DNA from: Oscillospiraceae bacterium
GTDB lineage: Bacteria; Bacillota_A; Clostridia; Oscillospirales; Ruminococcaceae
NCBI GenBank assembly: GCA_004558145.1
Contig: SFDQ01000007.1
Location: 32,394-96,393, forward strand
DNA: 64,000 nt
Reading direction: 5' to 3'
The translations under genes were made by a program, and so were the position numbers. Below the pieces are notes generated by a model. It saw only the letters and a program-made list of their open reading frames with translations. It searched no databases and was not told the origin of the DNA. Positions 13,905 to 22,511 of this stretch are shown here, in pieces. The first letter of the stretch is position 1, and the number at the start of each line of letters is the position of its first letter.

Positions 13905-15628
13905 TAAAGACCCTTTTGAAGTATGCGGGCCCCTATAAGAAGGAGTCCATCCTTGCGCCTTTGTGCGTGACCGCCGAAGTGCTGCTGGAGATCACCATCC
14001 CGCTGCTGATGAGCCGCATCGTGGATGTGGGCATCGCGAACCGCGACCTTGCCTATGTGGCAAAACTGGGGCTTTTGATGATTTTGATGGCCCTGGCGGG
14101 CATGGTCATGGGCGGGGCCAGCAGCCGTTTTTCCGCCGTGGCCGCCATGGGCTTCGGCAGCGAGCTGCGGCTGGCGGCTTTCCGCAATGTGCAGAATTTC
14201 AGCTTTTCCAATGTGGACAAATTCAGCACTGCCAGCCTTGTGACCCGTCTGACCACCGACGTGACCAACACTCAGAACGCCTACCAGATGTGCATCCGCA
14301 TGCTGGTGCGCGCGCCGGTGATGCTCATCAGCGCCACCTTCATGGCCTTTTCCATCAACAGCGAGCTGGTGACGGTGTTCCTCGTGGCCATTCCCGTGCT
14401 GGCCTGCGCCCTTGTCTGCGTCATCCGGCTGGCCTACCCCAAGTTCATCGCCATGCTGGCCCGCTATGACCGGCTGAACGCCAGCGTGCAGGAAAACCTC
14501 ATCGCCATCCGGGTGGTGAAGGCCTTCGTTCGCTCGGAGTACGAAAAGCAGAAGTTCAAGGAAGCCAACGACGACCTGATGAACCAGTCCATCAAGGCGG
14601 AGAGCATCGTCATCGCCCTGATGCCCATCATGCAGGTCACGGTGTACAGCTGCATCATCGCCATCCTCTGGTTCGGCGGCCAGCTCATCATCGGCGGCAT
14701 GATGCTCAGCGGCGAGTTGATGAGCTTCATCAGCTATGTCACTCAAATTCTGATGAGCCTGATGATGATCGGCATGGCCTTCACCCAGCTGGTCATCAGC
14801 CGAGCCTCCATCCAGCGCATCGTGGAGGTGCTGGACGAACAGCCCGAGATCGTGGGCGCACCCGAGGGCGAAGGCCCCCAGCTGGAGGACGGCAGCGTGG
14901 AGTTCGACCATGTGAACTTCAAGTATGCCAAGACCGCCGGCGAGGACGTGCTCAGCGACATCTGCCTGTCCATCCGCTCGGGCGAGACGGTGGGCATCCT
15001 GGGCGGCACCGGCAGCGCCAAGACCTCGCTGGTGCAGCTTATCCCCCGCCTTTACGACATCACCGGCGGCCAGCTCTCCGTGGGCGGCCACCCGGTGAAG
15101 GACTACAACCTGGACGTGCTGCGCCACGGCGTGGCCATGGTGCTGCAGAAGAACGTGCTGTTCAGCGGCACCATCCGGGAGAACCTGCGCTGGGGCGACG
15201 CGAACGCCACCGACGAGGAGCTGGTGGAAGCCTGCAAGGCGGCCAGCGCCCACGACTTCATCACCTCCTTCCCCAAGGGGTACGACACCGACCTAGGGCA
15301 GGGCGGCGTGAACGTGTCCGGCGGGCAGAAACAGCGTTTGTGCATCGCCCGGGCGCTGCTGGCGAAACCGAAAATTCTGATTTTGGACGACTCCACCAGC
15401 GCGGTGGACACCGCTACCGACGCGGCCATCCGCGAGGCGCTGCGCACCCACCTGAAGGACTCCACCAAGATCATCATTGCCCAGCGTGTGGCCAGCGTGT
15501 GCGACGCTGACAAGATCGTGGTGCTGAACGACGGCAAGATTGCCGACATGGGCACCCACGACGAACTGATGGAACGCAGCGAAATTTACCGCGAGGTCTA
15601 CACCTCGCAGCAGAAGGGGGTGGAATAA
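13901..15628 (+). CDS. Heterodimeric ABC exporter, subunit with the degenerate ATP site
   Basis: A 575-residue fused membrane/ATPase half-transporter. Six membrane segments fill residues 15-300; Walker A is GGTGSAKT (368-375) and the signature VSGGQ is canonical. Walker B ends LILDDSTSAVD, with Asp in place of the catalytic Glu, and the switch residue is Gln in IIIAQR instead of His. These are the marks of the non-hydrolysing half in exporters such as TM287/288, BmrCD and LmrCD. It must pair with the next gene, which follows directly. Likely a drug or lipid exporter. Confidence 0.93.
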   Translation: MIKTLLKYAGPYKKESILAPLCVTAEVLLEITIPLLMSRIVDVGIANRDLAYVAKLGLLMILMALAGMVMGGASSRFSAVAAMGFGSELRLAAFRNVQNFSFSNVDKFSTASLVTRLTTDVTNTQNAYQMCIRMLVRAPVMLISATFMAFSINSELVTVFLVAIPVLACALVCVIRLAYPKFIAMLARYDRLNASVQENLIAIRVVKAFVRSEYEKQKFKEANDDLMNQSIKAESIVIALMPIMQVTVYSCIIAILWFGGQLIIGGMMLSGELMSFISYVTQILMSLMMIGMAFTQLVISRASIQRIVEVLDEQPEIVGAPEGEGPQLEDGSVEFDHVNFKYAKTAGEDVLSDICLSIRSGETVGILGGTGSAKTSLVQLIPRLYDITGGQLSVGGHPVKDYNLDVLRHGVAMVLQKNVLFSGTIRENLRWGDANATDEELVEACKAASAHDFITSFPKGYDTDLGQGGVNVSGGQKQRLCIARALLAKPKILILDDSTSAVDTATDAAIREALRTHLKDSTKIIIAQRVASVCDADKIVVLNDGKIADMGTHDELMERSEIYREVYTSQQKGVE

Positions 15629-17542
15629 ATGGCAGGACGTATTCCGGGCGGGCCCGGCGGCGGACGCCGGGGCGGCTTTGAGCGGCCCAAAAACGCGCGG
15701 CGCACCTTTGCGCGGGTGCTGGGCTACATGCTGCGCCAGAAGTGGCTGATGCTGTGCGTGCTGCTGTGCATCGCCGTCAGCGCGGGCGCGGGCGTGTTCG
15801 GCACCTACATGCTCAAGCCCATCATCAACGAGGGCATTCTGCCGCTCATCGGCCAGCCCCTCAATTCCACCACACTCGCGCCCCTCATCGGCATGCTGGC
15901 GCTCACCGCGGCGGTGTATCTCGTCGGCGCGCTGTGCACCTTCATCCAGCAGATGGTGATGACCCGCGTCTCCAACCGGGCGCTGAACGGCATCCGGCGG
16001 GACCTGTTCAACAAACTGCAGGACCTGCCCATCCGCTACTTTGACAGCCGCACCCACGGCGACATCATGAGCCTGTTCACCAACGACGTGGACACCCTGC
16101 GCCAGGCGCTGGCCCAGGGCCTCATCCAGCTGGTGACCAGCGCCGTGACGCTGGTCTCCACCTTCATCATGATGCTGGTGCTCAGTCCCCTGCTGACCCT
16201 GCTCATCGTGCTGATGCTCATCGTGATGATCAAGATGATCGCGGTGGTGGGCAAGCGCTCGGCCAGCGGCTTCATGGCCCAGCAGCGGGCGCTGGGCGCA
16301 GCCAACGGCTACATCGAAGAGATGATCGAGGGCCAGAAGGTGGTCAAGGTGTTCTGCCACGAGGACGCGGTGAACGAGCACTTTGCCCAGCTGAACGAGG
16401 ACCTGCGTCAGGCTGCCACCCAGGCCAACACCTACGCCAACATCATCATGCCCCTGATGGGCAACCTCTCCTATGTGAACTACGCCCTCACCGCCGCCGT
16501 GGGCGCGGCGCTGGCCATTGCCGGGCGGATGGACCTGGGCACCATCGGCAGCTTTTTGCAGTACACCCGCTCTTTCAGCCAGCCTGTGACCCAGATCAGC
16601 ATGCAGTTCAACGCCATTCTGGCGGCGCTGGCGGGCGCGGAGCGCATCTTCGCTGCCATCGACGAAACGCCGGAACTGGACGAGGGCTATGTGACCCTGG
16701 TGAACGCGGTCATCGGCGAGGACGGCACCATCACCGAGAGCGAAAAGCGCACCGGCCAGTGGGCCTGGAAATGGCCCCACCACGACGGGCGGCTGGAGTA
16801 TGTGCCGGTGCGGGGCGACGTGACATTCGAGCATGTGGACTTCGGCTATGACCCGGAGAAGATCGTGCTCCACGACCTGAGCCTCTATGCCCGGCCCGGC
16901 CAGAAAATTGCCTTTGTGGGCTCCACCGGCGCGGGCAAGACCACCATTACCAACCTCATCAACCGCTTCTACGAAGTGCCGGACGGCAAGATCCGCTACG
17001 ACGGCATCAACATCACCAAGATAAAGAAGGACGACCTGCGCCGCAGCTTGGGCATGGTGCTGCAGGACACCCACCTCTTCACCGGCACGGTGAAGGAGAA
17101 CATTCGCTACGGCCGGCTGGACGCCACCGACGAGGAGATCGTGGCGGCGGCAAAACTGGCCAATGCCGACTTCTTCATCCGTCACCTGCCCCAAGGCTAT
17201 GACACAGTGCTCACCGCCGACGGCACCAACCTGAGCCAGGGCCAGCGGCAGCTGCTGGCCATTGCCCGGGCCGCCGTTGCGGACCCGCCGGTGCTGATCT
17301 TGGACGAGGCCACCTCCTCCATCGACACCCGCACCGAAAAGCTCATCGAAAAGGGCATGGACAAACTGATGGCGGGCCGCACCGTCTTCGTCATTGCGCA
17401 TCGGCTTTCCACCGTGCGCAACTCCAACGCCATCATGGTGCTGGAGCACGGGCGCATCATCGAGCGGGGCGACCACGACGACCTGCTGGCGCAGAAGGGC
17501 CGCTACTATCAGCTTTACACCGGGCAGTTCGAACTGTCCTGA
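15629..17542 (+). CDS. Heterodimeric ABC exporter, catalytic subunit
   Basis: A 637-residue half-transporter. A Gly/Arg-rich N-terminal tail precedes six membrane segments. The ATPase has Walker A GSTGAGKTT, canonical Walker B LILDEATSSID and switch His in IAHRLSTV, but a changed signature LSQGQ. Complementary defects in the two subunits give one true and one degenerate ATP site, as known for TM287/288-type exporters. The region around residues 360-395 is an insertion before the ATPase domain. It starts immediately after the preceding stop codon and shares its promoter. Confidence 0.93.
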   Translation: MAGRIPGGPGGGRRGGFERPKNARRTFARVLGYMLRQKWLMLCVLLCIAVSAGAGVFGTYMLKPIINEGILPLIGQPLNSTTLAPLIGMLALTAAVYLVGALCTFIQQMVMTRVSNRALNGIRRDLFNKLQDLPIRYFDSRTHGDIMSLFTNDVDTLRQALAQGLIQLVTSAVTLVSTFIMMLVLSPLLTLLIVLMLIVMIKMIAVVGKRSASGFMAQQRALGAANGYIEEMIEGQKVVKVFCHEDAVNEHFAQLNEDLRQAATQANTYANIIMPLMGNLSYVNYALTAAVGAALAIAGRMDLGTIGSFLQYTRSFSQPVTQISMQFNAILAALAGAERIFAAIDETPELDEGYVTLVNAVIGEDGTITESEKRTGQWAWKWPHHDGRLEYVPVRGDVTFEHVDFGYDPEKIVLHDLSLYARPGQKIAFVGSTGAGKTTITNLINRFYEVPDGKIRYDGINITKIKKDDLRRSLGMVLQDTHLFTGTVKENIRYGRLDATDEEIVAAAKLANADFFIRHLPQGYDTVLTADGTNLSQGQRQLLAIARAAVADPPVLILDEATSSIDTRTEKLIEKGMDKLMAGRTVFVIAHRLSTVRNSNAIMVLEHGRIIERGDHDDLLAQKGRYYQLYTGQFELS

Positions 17543-17551
17543 CAAACGTCA

Positions 17552-17588
17552 AAAAAGGCCTCCGGGTGATGCACCCGGAGGCCTTTTT
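17552..17588. terminator. Bidirectional terminator between the ABC exporter and smpB
   Basis: AAAAAGGCCTCCGGGTG pairs with CACCCGGAGGCCTTTTT, giving T-runs on both strands. Confidence 0.95.
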
Positions 17589-17600
17589 CTGTTTTGTTTT

Positions 17601-18068
17601 TCAGCGGCCGCGCTCTTTCATGGCGCGGTCGATGTCCCGCTGGGCGGCCCGCTTTGCGGCGGTCTCCCGCTTGTCATAGAGCTTTTTGCCCTTGCACAGG
17701 CCCAGCTCCAGCTTCACCCTGCCGTGCTTGAAATAGAGCGCCAGCGGCACCAGCGTGTAGCCCTGAAGCTTCACTTCCTGGGCCAGCTTGCGTATCTCGT
17801 TCTTGTGGGCCAGCAGCCTGCGGGCCCGCAAAGGGTCGCGGTTGAAGATGTTGCCCTTTTCGTAGGGGCTGATGTGCATGCCCCGCACATAGAGCTGGCC
17901 GTCCTCCACGTCGCACCAGGAGTCCTTCAGGTTCACCTGGCCCATGCGCAGGCTCTTCACTTCGGTGCCCACCAGTTCGATGCCGGTCTCCAGGCTTTCC
18001 ACCACGAAATACTCGTGCCGGGCCTGCCGGTTCAGGGCAATGGTTTTGGTTTTCACTTGTTCGGGCAT
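17601..18068 (-). CDS. smpB: SmpB, tmRNA-binding protein
   Basis: A 155-residue protein with the SmpB signatures RQARHEYFVVESLETGIELVGTEVKSLR, NLKDSW and HISPY, then the basic tail (KLYDKRETAAKRAAQRDIDRAMKERGR) that reaches into the decoding site. It delivers tmRNA to stalled ribosomes for trans-translation. The ATG at 18068 follows AAAGGAG; the frame is open further upstream but without a start signal. It lies downstream of recR on the same strand, 49 bases away. No tmRNA gene is visible in the window. Confidence 0.96.
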   Translation of the reverse strand: MPEQVKTKTIALNRQARHEYFVVESLETGIELVGTEVKSLRMGQVNLKDSWCDVEDGQLYVRGMHISPYEKGNIFNRDPLRARRLLAHKNEIRKLAQEVKLQGYTLVPLALYFKHGRVKLELGLCKGKKLYDKRETAAKRAAQRDIDRAMKERGR

Positions 18069-18117
18069 TTGCGGTTTCTCCTTTGCCTTGGTTCGAACAC
18101 CGGGGCGGGAGGCTTTT

Positions 18118-18717
18118 TTACAGCTCTCCCCTGCCGCTGAGGGCCTTGTAGAGGGTGGTCTCGTCGGCATATTCCAGGCTGGACCCCACGGGCAGGCCGT
18201 AGGCCAGCCGGGTAGTCTTGATGCCCAGCGGTTTGATGAGTTTTGCCAGATACATGGCGGTGGCTTCGCCCTCCACCGTGGGGTTGGTGGCCATGATGAC
18301 CTCCTTCACGGTGCCGTCGGTGAGGCGGGCCAGCAGCTCCTTGACGCACAGCTGGTCCGCGCCGATGCCGTCCATCGGGCTGATGAGGCCGTGGAGCACG
18401 TGGTAAAGGCCGTTGTACTCCCGGGTGCGCTCAAAGGCGGTGACGTCCCGGGGGCTTTCCACCACGCAGATGACGCTGGCATCCCGCTTGGGGGAAGAGC
18501 AGATGCGGCACACCTCGTTCTCGGTGTAGTCCTGGCAGATGCGGCAGCGGTGCAGCTTCGTGTGGGCTTCCTCGATGGCCCGGGCCAGCTCCATCGCCTC
18601 GGCGGCGGGCATGCTGAGCACCTGATAGGCCATGCGCGTGGCGCCCTTGCGCCCCACGCCCGGGAACTTGGAGAACTGCTCCACCAGCTTTTCCAGCGGG
18701 GCCGCGTTGTAACCCAT
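18118..18717 (-). CDS. recR: RecR, recombination mediator
   Basis: A 199-residue protein with the N-terminal helix-hairpin-helix (FPGVGRKGATRMAY), a four-Cys zinc finger (Cys58, 61, 70, 73) and a Toprim domain (VICVVESPRDVTAFERT). RecR acts with RecF or RecO to load RecA on gapped DNA. It belongs to the conserved dnaX-ybaB-recR block: ybaB lies 12 bases upstream. Confidence 0.97.
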   Translation of the reverse strand: MGYNAAPLEKLVEQFSKFPGVGRKGATRMAYQVLSMPAAEAMELARAIEEAHTKLHRCRICQDYTENEVCRICSSPKRDASVICVVESPRDVTAFERTREYNGLYHVLHGLISPMDGIGADQLCVKELLARLTDGTVKEVIMATNPTVEGEATAMYLAKLIKPLGIKTTRLAYGLPVGSSLEYADETTLYKALSGRGEL

Positions 18718-18729
18718 GTCCGCTCCCCC

Positions 18730-19068
18730 TTACAGGCCGGGGAAGTTCGCCCCGCCGGTGATCTTCTGCATGGCGGCCTCGGCGTCCTCGTCCACCTTGC
18801 GCACGGCCTCGTTCACCGCGGCGGCCACCATATCTTCCAGCATCTCGATGTCGTCGGGGTCGGCCAGCTCGGGCTTGATGTGGATGGCGGTGACCTGATG
18901 CTTGCCGGTCATGGTGACCTCCACCATGCCGTCGGAAACGCTGGCGGTGTACTCGGTGTTCTCCAGCTCTTCCTGCTTGGTCTTCATGTCCTCCTGCATC
19001 TTCTGGGCCTGGCGCATCAGCGCGTTCACGTCGGGTTTGCCGTAGCCCTGGGGCAGTCTTGCTTTCAT
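18730..19068 (-). CDS. YbaB/EbfC nucleoid-associated protein
   Basis: A 112-residue dimeric DNA-binding protein of the YbaB/EbfC family. The core is visible in ALMRQAQKMQEDMKTKQEELENTEYTASVSDGMVEVTMTGKHQVTAIHI. It is placed between dnaX and recR as in most bacteria. The Gly/Pro-rich start (ARLPQGYGKPD) is usual for Clostridia. Role: nucleoid binding, possibly support of RecR function. Confidence 0.95.
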   Translation of the reverse strand: MKARLPQGYGKPDVNALMRQAQKMQEDMKTKQEELENTEYTASVSDGMVEVTMTGKHQVTAIHIKPELADPDDIEMLEDMVAAAVNEAVRKVDEDAEAAMQKITGGANFPGL

Positions 19069-19098
19069 GGGGATCTTCTCCTTTATCTTGTTCTATTC

Positions 19099-20829
19099 TT
19101 ATTCTTTGTCCTTGTATACCACATCTACACCGTGGTTTTCAAGATCTTTCAGTGCCTGCTCCACCGTAGGGTGGTCGGTGGCCTGATCCTTGGGGGGCGT
19201 GTAGGGCCCGATGCCGCAGGCAAGGCCGCTCACCTCCTGGATGATGGCCTTGAGCAGGGCCTGGGAGTCCTTGTTCTGGCGGATGAACTCCCGGAAGATG
19301 TCGCCGCCGTCGATGAGCACCCGCCGCCCGTCGTAATAGGCTTTGGAGCCCTTGAGGTAGGCAGGCAGCATGTGGTCCCGCTTTTTGAGCACCTCCAGCA
19401 CCTGAGGCCAGGGCTCGAAGGGCTGGGGCGGACCGGAAACGGCGGGCTTTGCCGCCGCAGGGCGCGCCGGGCGGGGTTTGGGCTGGGGCACCGGCTGCGG
19501 CTCCATCGGCTGGCCTTCCCAGGGCAGCGGCTCGGGGGCCGGCTCGGCCTGCGCCGCGACAGCGGTCTGGGCCGGAGCTTCAGGCTGGGCCGGGGCCGGG
19601 GTTTGGACCGGGGTCTGGGCCTGCGCGGCAGGCTGCGCCGGGGCGGCGGGCTGCCATGCGGAGTTGGGCGCGGCAGGGGACGCCGCGAAGGGCGCGGGCT
19701 GCCGGGCCTGCTGGGGCGCCGCCTGCACCGGGGCGCTCACCGGCTGGGCCGCGGGCTGGGAGATGGCGAAGAGCGCCAGTTCCAACTCGATGCGCGGGTC
19801 GGTGCCGCGGCTCATCTTTTCCATGGCGTCGCCCAATTGGCGGATGGCCCGCACGCTGCCGGCCTGGGGCGCGGATGCGCCTTTTTCCAGATAGAGGGCC
19901 TCCTCCTCGGGAGGCACGCCCGCCAGCAGGTTCTTGCCGCCGGGCAGGGCGGCAAGCATGAGGTTGCGGTAGTGGGCGATGAGTTCTTCGCACAGGCGCT
20001 TCATGTCCACCGAGCGCTGGCGCAGCTGGGCCACCTGCTCCAGCGCCGCCGCAGGCTCGCCCGCGGCCAGCGCGTCGCTGATGGCAAAGAGATAGCTTCG
20101 GTCGGTGACGCCGGCCATCCGGCGCACCAGCGCCTCGTCGATGGCGCCGCCCACACCGGCGCAGGTATCCAGAATGGAGAGAGCGTCACGCAGCGCGCCG
20201 TCCGCCAGGCGGGCGATGAGCTGCGCCGCCGCGTCGTCCAGTTCCAGGCCCTCTTCCTCCGCCACATGGCGGATGCGGCCCGCAATGTCCTCGGGGCGGA
20301 TGCGCCCGAAGTCATAGCGCTGGCAGCGGGAGAGGATGGTGGCGGGCACCTTGTGGATCTCGGTGGTGGCCAGGATGAACACCACATGGGATGGAGGTTC
20401 CTCCATGATCTTCAGCAGCGCGTTGAACGCCGGGGTGGAAAGCATGTGCACCTCGTCGATGATGTAAACCTTATAGGTGCAGACGCTGGGGGTATAAGCT
20501 GTTTCGTCCCGCAGGTCGCGGATGTTGTCCACGCCGTTGTTGGAGGCGGCGTCGATCTCCACCACGTCCAGGATGGAGCCGTCGTCGATGCCGCGGCACA
20601 CCTCGCACTCGCCGCAGGGGTCGCCGCTCTCGTTGTGGGGGCAGTTGATGGCCTTGGCGAAGATCTTGGCGCAGGTGGTCTTGCCGGTGCCGCGGGTGCC
20701 GGTGAACAGGTAGGCGTGGCCCACCCGGTGGGCGGCGATCTGGTTTTGCAGCGCGGCCACGATGTTCTGCTGGCCCACCACGTCCTCAAAGCGGCTGGGC
20801 CGCCACTTGCGGTACAATGCCCGGTACAC
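19099..20829 (-). CDS. dnaX: DNA polymerase III gamma/tau subunit
   Basis: A 576-residue clamp-loader ATPase: Walker A GTRGTGKT (44-51), zinc module with Cys63, 72, 75 and 78, Walker B in VYIIDEVHML, sensor ATTEIHKVPATILSRCQRYDF. After residue about 370 comes an Ala/Pro/Gln-rich linker of about 110 residues, then a conserved C-terminal domain expected to bind the polymerase. I saw no slippery A-run that would clearly give a short gamma form. The SRP RNA gene lies upstream, as in Bacillus subtilis. Confidence 0.96.
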   Translation of the reverse strand: MYRALYRKWRPSRFEDVVGQQNIVAALQNQIAAHRVGHAYLFTGTRGTGKTTCAKIFAKAINCPHNESGDPCGECEVCRGIDDGSILDVVEIDAASNNGVDNIRDLRDETAYTPSVCTYKVYIIDEVHMLSTPAFNALLKIMEEPPSHVVFILATTEIHKVPATILSRCQRYDFGRIRPEDIAGRIRHVAEEEGLELDDAAAQLIARLADGALRDALSILDTCAGVGGAIDEALVRRMAGVTDRSYLFAISDALAAGEPAAALEQVAQLRQRSVDMKRLCEELIAHYRNLMLAALPGGKNLLAGVPPEEEALYLEKGASAPQAGSVRAIRQLGDAMEKMSRGTDPRIELELALFAISQPAAQPVSAPVQAAPQQARQPAPFAASPAAPNSAWQPAAPAQPAAQAQTPVQTPAPAQPEAPAQTAVAAQAEPAPEPLPWEGQPMEPQPVPQPKPRPARPAAAKPAVSGPPQPFEPWPQVLEVLKKRDHMLPAYLKGSKAYYDGRRVLIDGGDIFREFIRQNKDSQALLKAIIQEVSGLACGIGPYTPPKDQATDHPTVEQALKDLENHGVDVVYKDKE

Positions 20830-20906
20830 GCCGGCACCTCCTTTTGGGAAATACTACAAAAAACGGACAGGCCCGCAGAGGAAATTTCCCCCGCCTTTAC
20901 GCCGCT

Positions 20907-21022
20907 CGGCATACGGATGCGGACTGACTGCGGCGCACGCGGCAGACCACTTAATGCTGCTCGGTTCCCCGCCTGACATGGTTCATGGCGCCTCGTCGCG
21001 CAGGGCCCGCATCCGTATGCCG
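20907..21022 (-). ncRNA. ffs: Signal recognition particle RNA, small bacterial (4.5S) type
   Basis: Read on the minus strand, a perfect 16-bp closing stem (CGGCATACGGATGCGG with its complement at the other end) encloses the SRP S-domain core: GTCAGG, a CGG-GGAA-CCG tetraloop hairpin and AGCAGC, the symmetric loop bound by Ffh. At about 116 bases it is the short form without an Alu domain. It lies just upstream of dnaX, the known location of scr in Bacillus. It is preceded by a consensus promoter; the mature 5' end is not certain because the transcript should begin about 30 bases earlier. Confidence 0.92.
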
Positions 21023-21058
21023 AACAGCGCACGGTTTTGGCTCTGTCCGAACAGATAT

Positions 21059-21087
21059 ATTATACACAAAACTTTCGGCAAATGCAA
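21059..21087 (-). promoter_or_regulatory. Promoter of the SRP RNA
   Basis: On the minus strand: -35 TTGCAT (21082-21087), 17-base spacer, -10 TATAAT (21059-21064). Confidence 0.8.
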
Positions 21088-21098
21088 CCGTCCAAAGC

Positions 21099-21128
21099 AA
21101 AAACGGCCCGCCGTTTCGGGCGGGCCGC
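21099..21128 (-). terminator. Terminator of pduL
   Basis: GCGGCCCGCC and GGCGGGCCG arms followed by TTTTTG on the minus strand. Confidence 0.85.
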
Positions 21129-21147
21129 TTTTCGGCTCTGAAAAAGC

Positions 21148-21711
21148 TTATTTGACGATCTCGCCCTCGCTGGCGCCGCCGCAGGCGTTGGACTCGTCGG
21201 TGTCGATGTGCATGGCGGTGGCGAACTTCTCGCTCACGCGGATGACCACGTCGTCAAACACCAGCTTGCGGCCCTCGCTGCCGCAGGCCACCTTGACGAT
21301 CTCCTTGTCGGCCACGCCCAGCTTCTCGGCGTCCTCAGGGGTGACGTGGATGTGACGCTTGGCCACGATGACGCCTTCCTTCAGCTCCACCTCGCCGCAG
21401 GGGCCAACCAGCTTGCAGCCGGCGGAACCGGCAACGTCGCCGGACTCACGCACGGGGGCGGAGATGCCGATGGAGCGGGCGTCGGTGGCGGACAGCTCCA
21501 CCTGATCGGCGCCGCGGCAGGGCCCGAGGATGGACACGTTGGCCAGCTCACGCTTGGGGCCGACCACGGTGACGCGCTCGTTGGAAGCGTACTGGCCGGG
21601 CTGGCTCAGGGGCTTCTTGACGGTCAGCTCATAGCCCGCGCCGAACAGGGTCTCCAGGGTCTCCTTACAGACGTGCACATGACGGGCCGAAGTCTCAACC
21701 AAAAATTTCAT
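21148..21711 (-). CDS. pduL: PduL-type phosphate acyltransferase
   Basis: A 187-residue protein built of two PduL half-domains. It shows the metal-binding His sets ETSARHVHV near the start and VAKRHIHVTPEDAEKLGV in the middle, and the Cys-rich stretch around GPCRGADQVELS. PduL interconverts acyl-CoA and acyl-phosphate (propionyl or acetyl) with two zinc ions; in fermenters lacking Pta it feeds acetate kinase for ATP. No microcompartment-targeting extension is present and no shell genes are nearby, so a cytoplasmic acetate-forming role fits. A monocistronic gene with its own terminator. Confidence 0.92.
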   Translation of the reverse strand: MKFLVETSARHVHVCKETLETLFGAGYELTVKKPLSQPGQYASNERVTVVGPKRELANVSILGPCRGADQVELSATDARSIGISAPVRESGDVAGSAGCKLVGPCGEVELKEGVIVAKRHIHVTPEDAEKLGVADKEIVKVACGSEGRKLVFDDVVIRVSEKFATAMHIDTDESNACGGASEGEIVK

Positions 21712-21835
21712 TGTGATATTTCCTCCCTTTATCCTGCACCGCGCCGCCGCTTGATGGGCGCAGTGTTTCCATTTGCCGTATCTATTTTAGCACACAGGGT
21801 AAAAAGTTCAAGACAAAACCCGGCTTTTTATGATA

Positions 21836-21841
21836 TAATAA
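21836..21841 (+). promoter_or_regulatory. Extended -10 promoter of the uracil-DNA glycosylase gene
   Basis: TATGATATAAT contains an extended -10 (TG-A-TATAAT); the -35 (AAGACA, 18 bases upstream) is weak. The same TATGATATAAT occurs upstream of the gene at 59102. Confidence 0.6.
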
Positions 21842-21900
21842 ACGCAAATGTGCAAGGCCGGCGTATTTTTTTGCACACGGCCGGAAAGGAATCGCCACCG

Positions 21901-22467
21901 ATGGAATTTGAACAGCTCAAACAGGAGTGTCTGGCCTGCCGCAAGTGCGGCCTGTGTGAGACCCGCACCAACGTGGTGTTCGGCACCGGCCCCAAAACGG
22001 CGGAAGTGATGCTCATCGGCGAAGGCCCCGGCAAAAACGAGGACGAGCAGGGCCTGCCCTTTGTGGGCCGCAGCGGCAAGCTGCTGGACCAGTATCTCAC
22101 CGCGGTGGACCTGGCGCGGGACAAGAACGTTTTCATCGCCAACATCGTCAAGTGCCGCCCGCCGGAGAACCGCGACCCTCTGCCCGAGGAGTGGGACGCC
22201 TGCCTTCCCTGGCTGCGGGAGCAGTTCCGCATCATCCGGCCGAAGATCGTGGTGTGCCTGGGGCGCATCGCCGCCCAGCGGCTCATCCGGCCGGACATCT
22301 CGGTGACCAAGGAGCACGGCCGGTTCGAGGAAAAGAACGGCGTGTGGTTCATGGCCACCCTGCATCCTGCCGCCCTGCTGCGCAACCCCAGCCAGAAGCC
22401 GATGGCCTTTGGGGATTTTGTGGCCCTGCGGGAGAAGATCAACGAAGTGTGCGACCACACCTATTGA
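21901..22467 (+). CDS. Family 4 uracil-DNA glycosylase
   Basis: A 188-residue iron-sulfur uracil-DNA glycosylase. It has Cys at 13 and 16 for the [4Fe-4S] cluster, motif A GEGPGKNEDEQGLPFVGRSGKLLD, KCRPPENRDP with a further cluster Cys, and the C-terminal HPAALLRNPSQK. It removes uracil from DNA in base-excision repair. ATG 21901 follows AAAGGAAT. Single gene with its own promoter and terminator. Sometimes annotated as a phage-type DNA polymerase homologue, which is a misnomer. Confidence 0.93.
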   Translation: MEFEQLKQECLACRKCGLCETRTNVVFGTGPKTAEVMLIGEGPGKNEDEQGLPFVGRSGKLLDQYLTAVDLARDKNVFIANIVKCRPPENRDPLPEEWDACLPWLREQFRIIRPKIVVCLGRIAAQRLIRPDISVTKEHGRFEEKNGVWFMATLHPAALLRNPSQKPMAFGDFVALREKINEVCDHTY

Positions 22468-22470
22468 ACA

Positions 22471-22511
22471 AAAAAGGTCCGGAGAACGCTCTCCGGGCCT
22501 TTTGTTTTTTT
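22471..22511. terminator. Terminator between the glycosylase gene and the EFR1 gene
   Basis: AAAAAGGTCCGGAGA and TCTCCGGGCCTTTTG arms, with a long T-run on the plus strand and an A-run on the left that serves the minus-strand gene. Confidence 0.9.
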
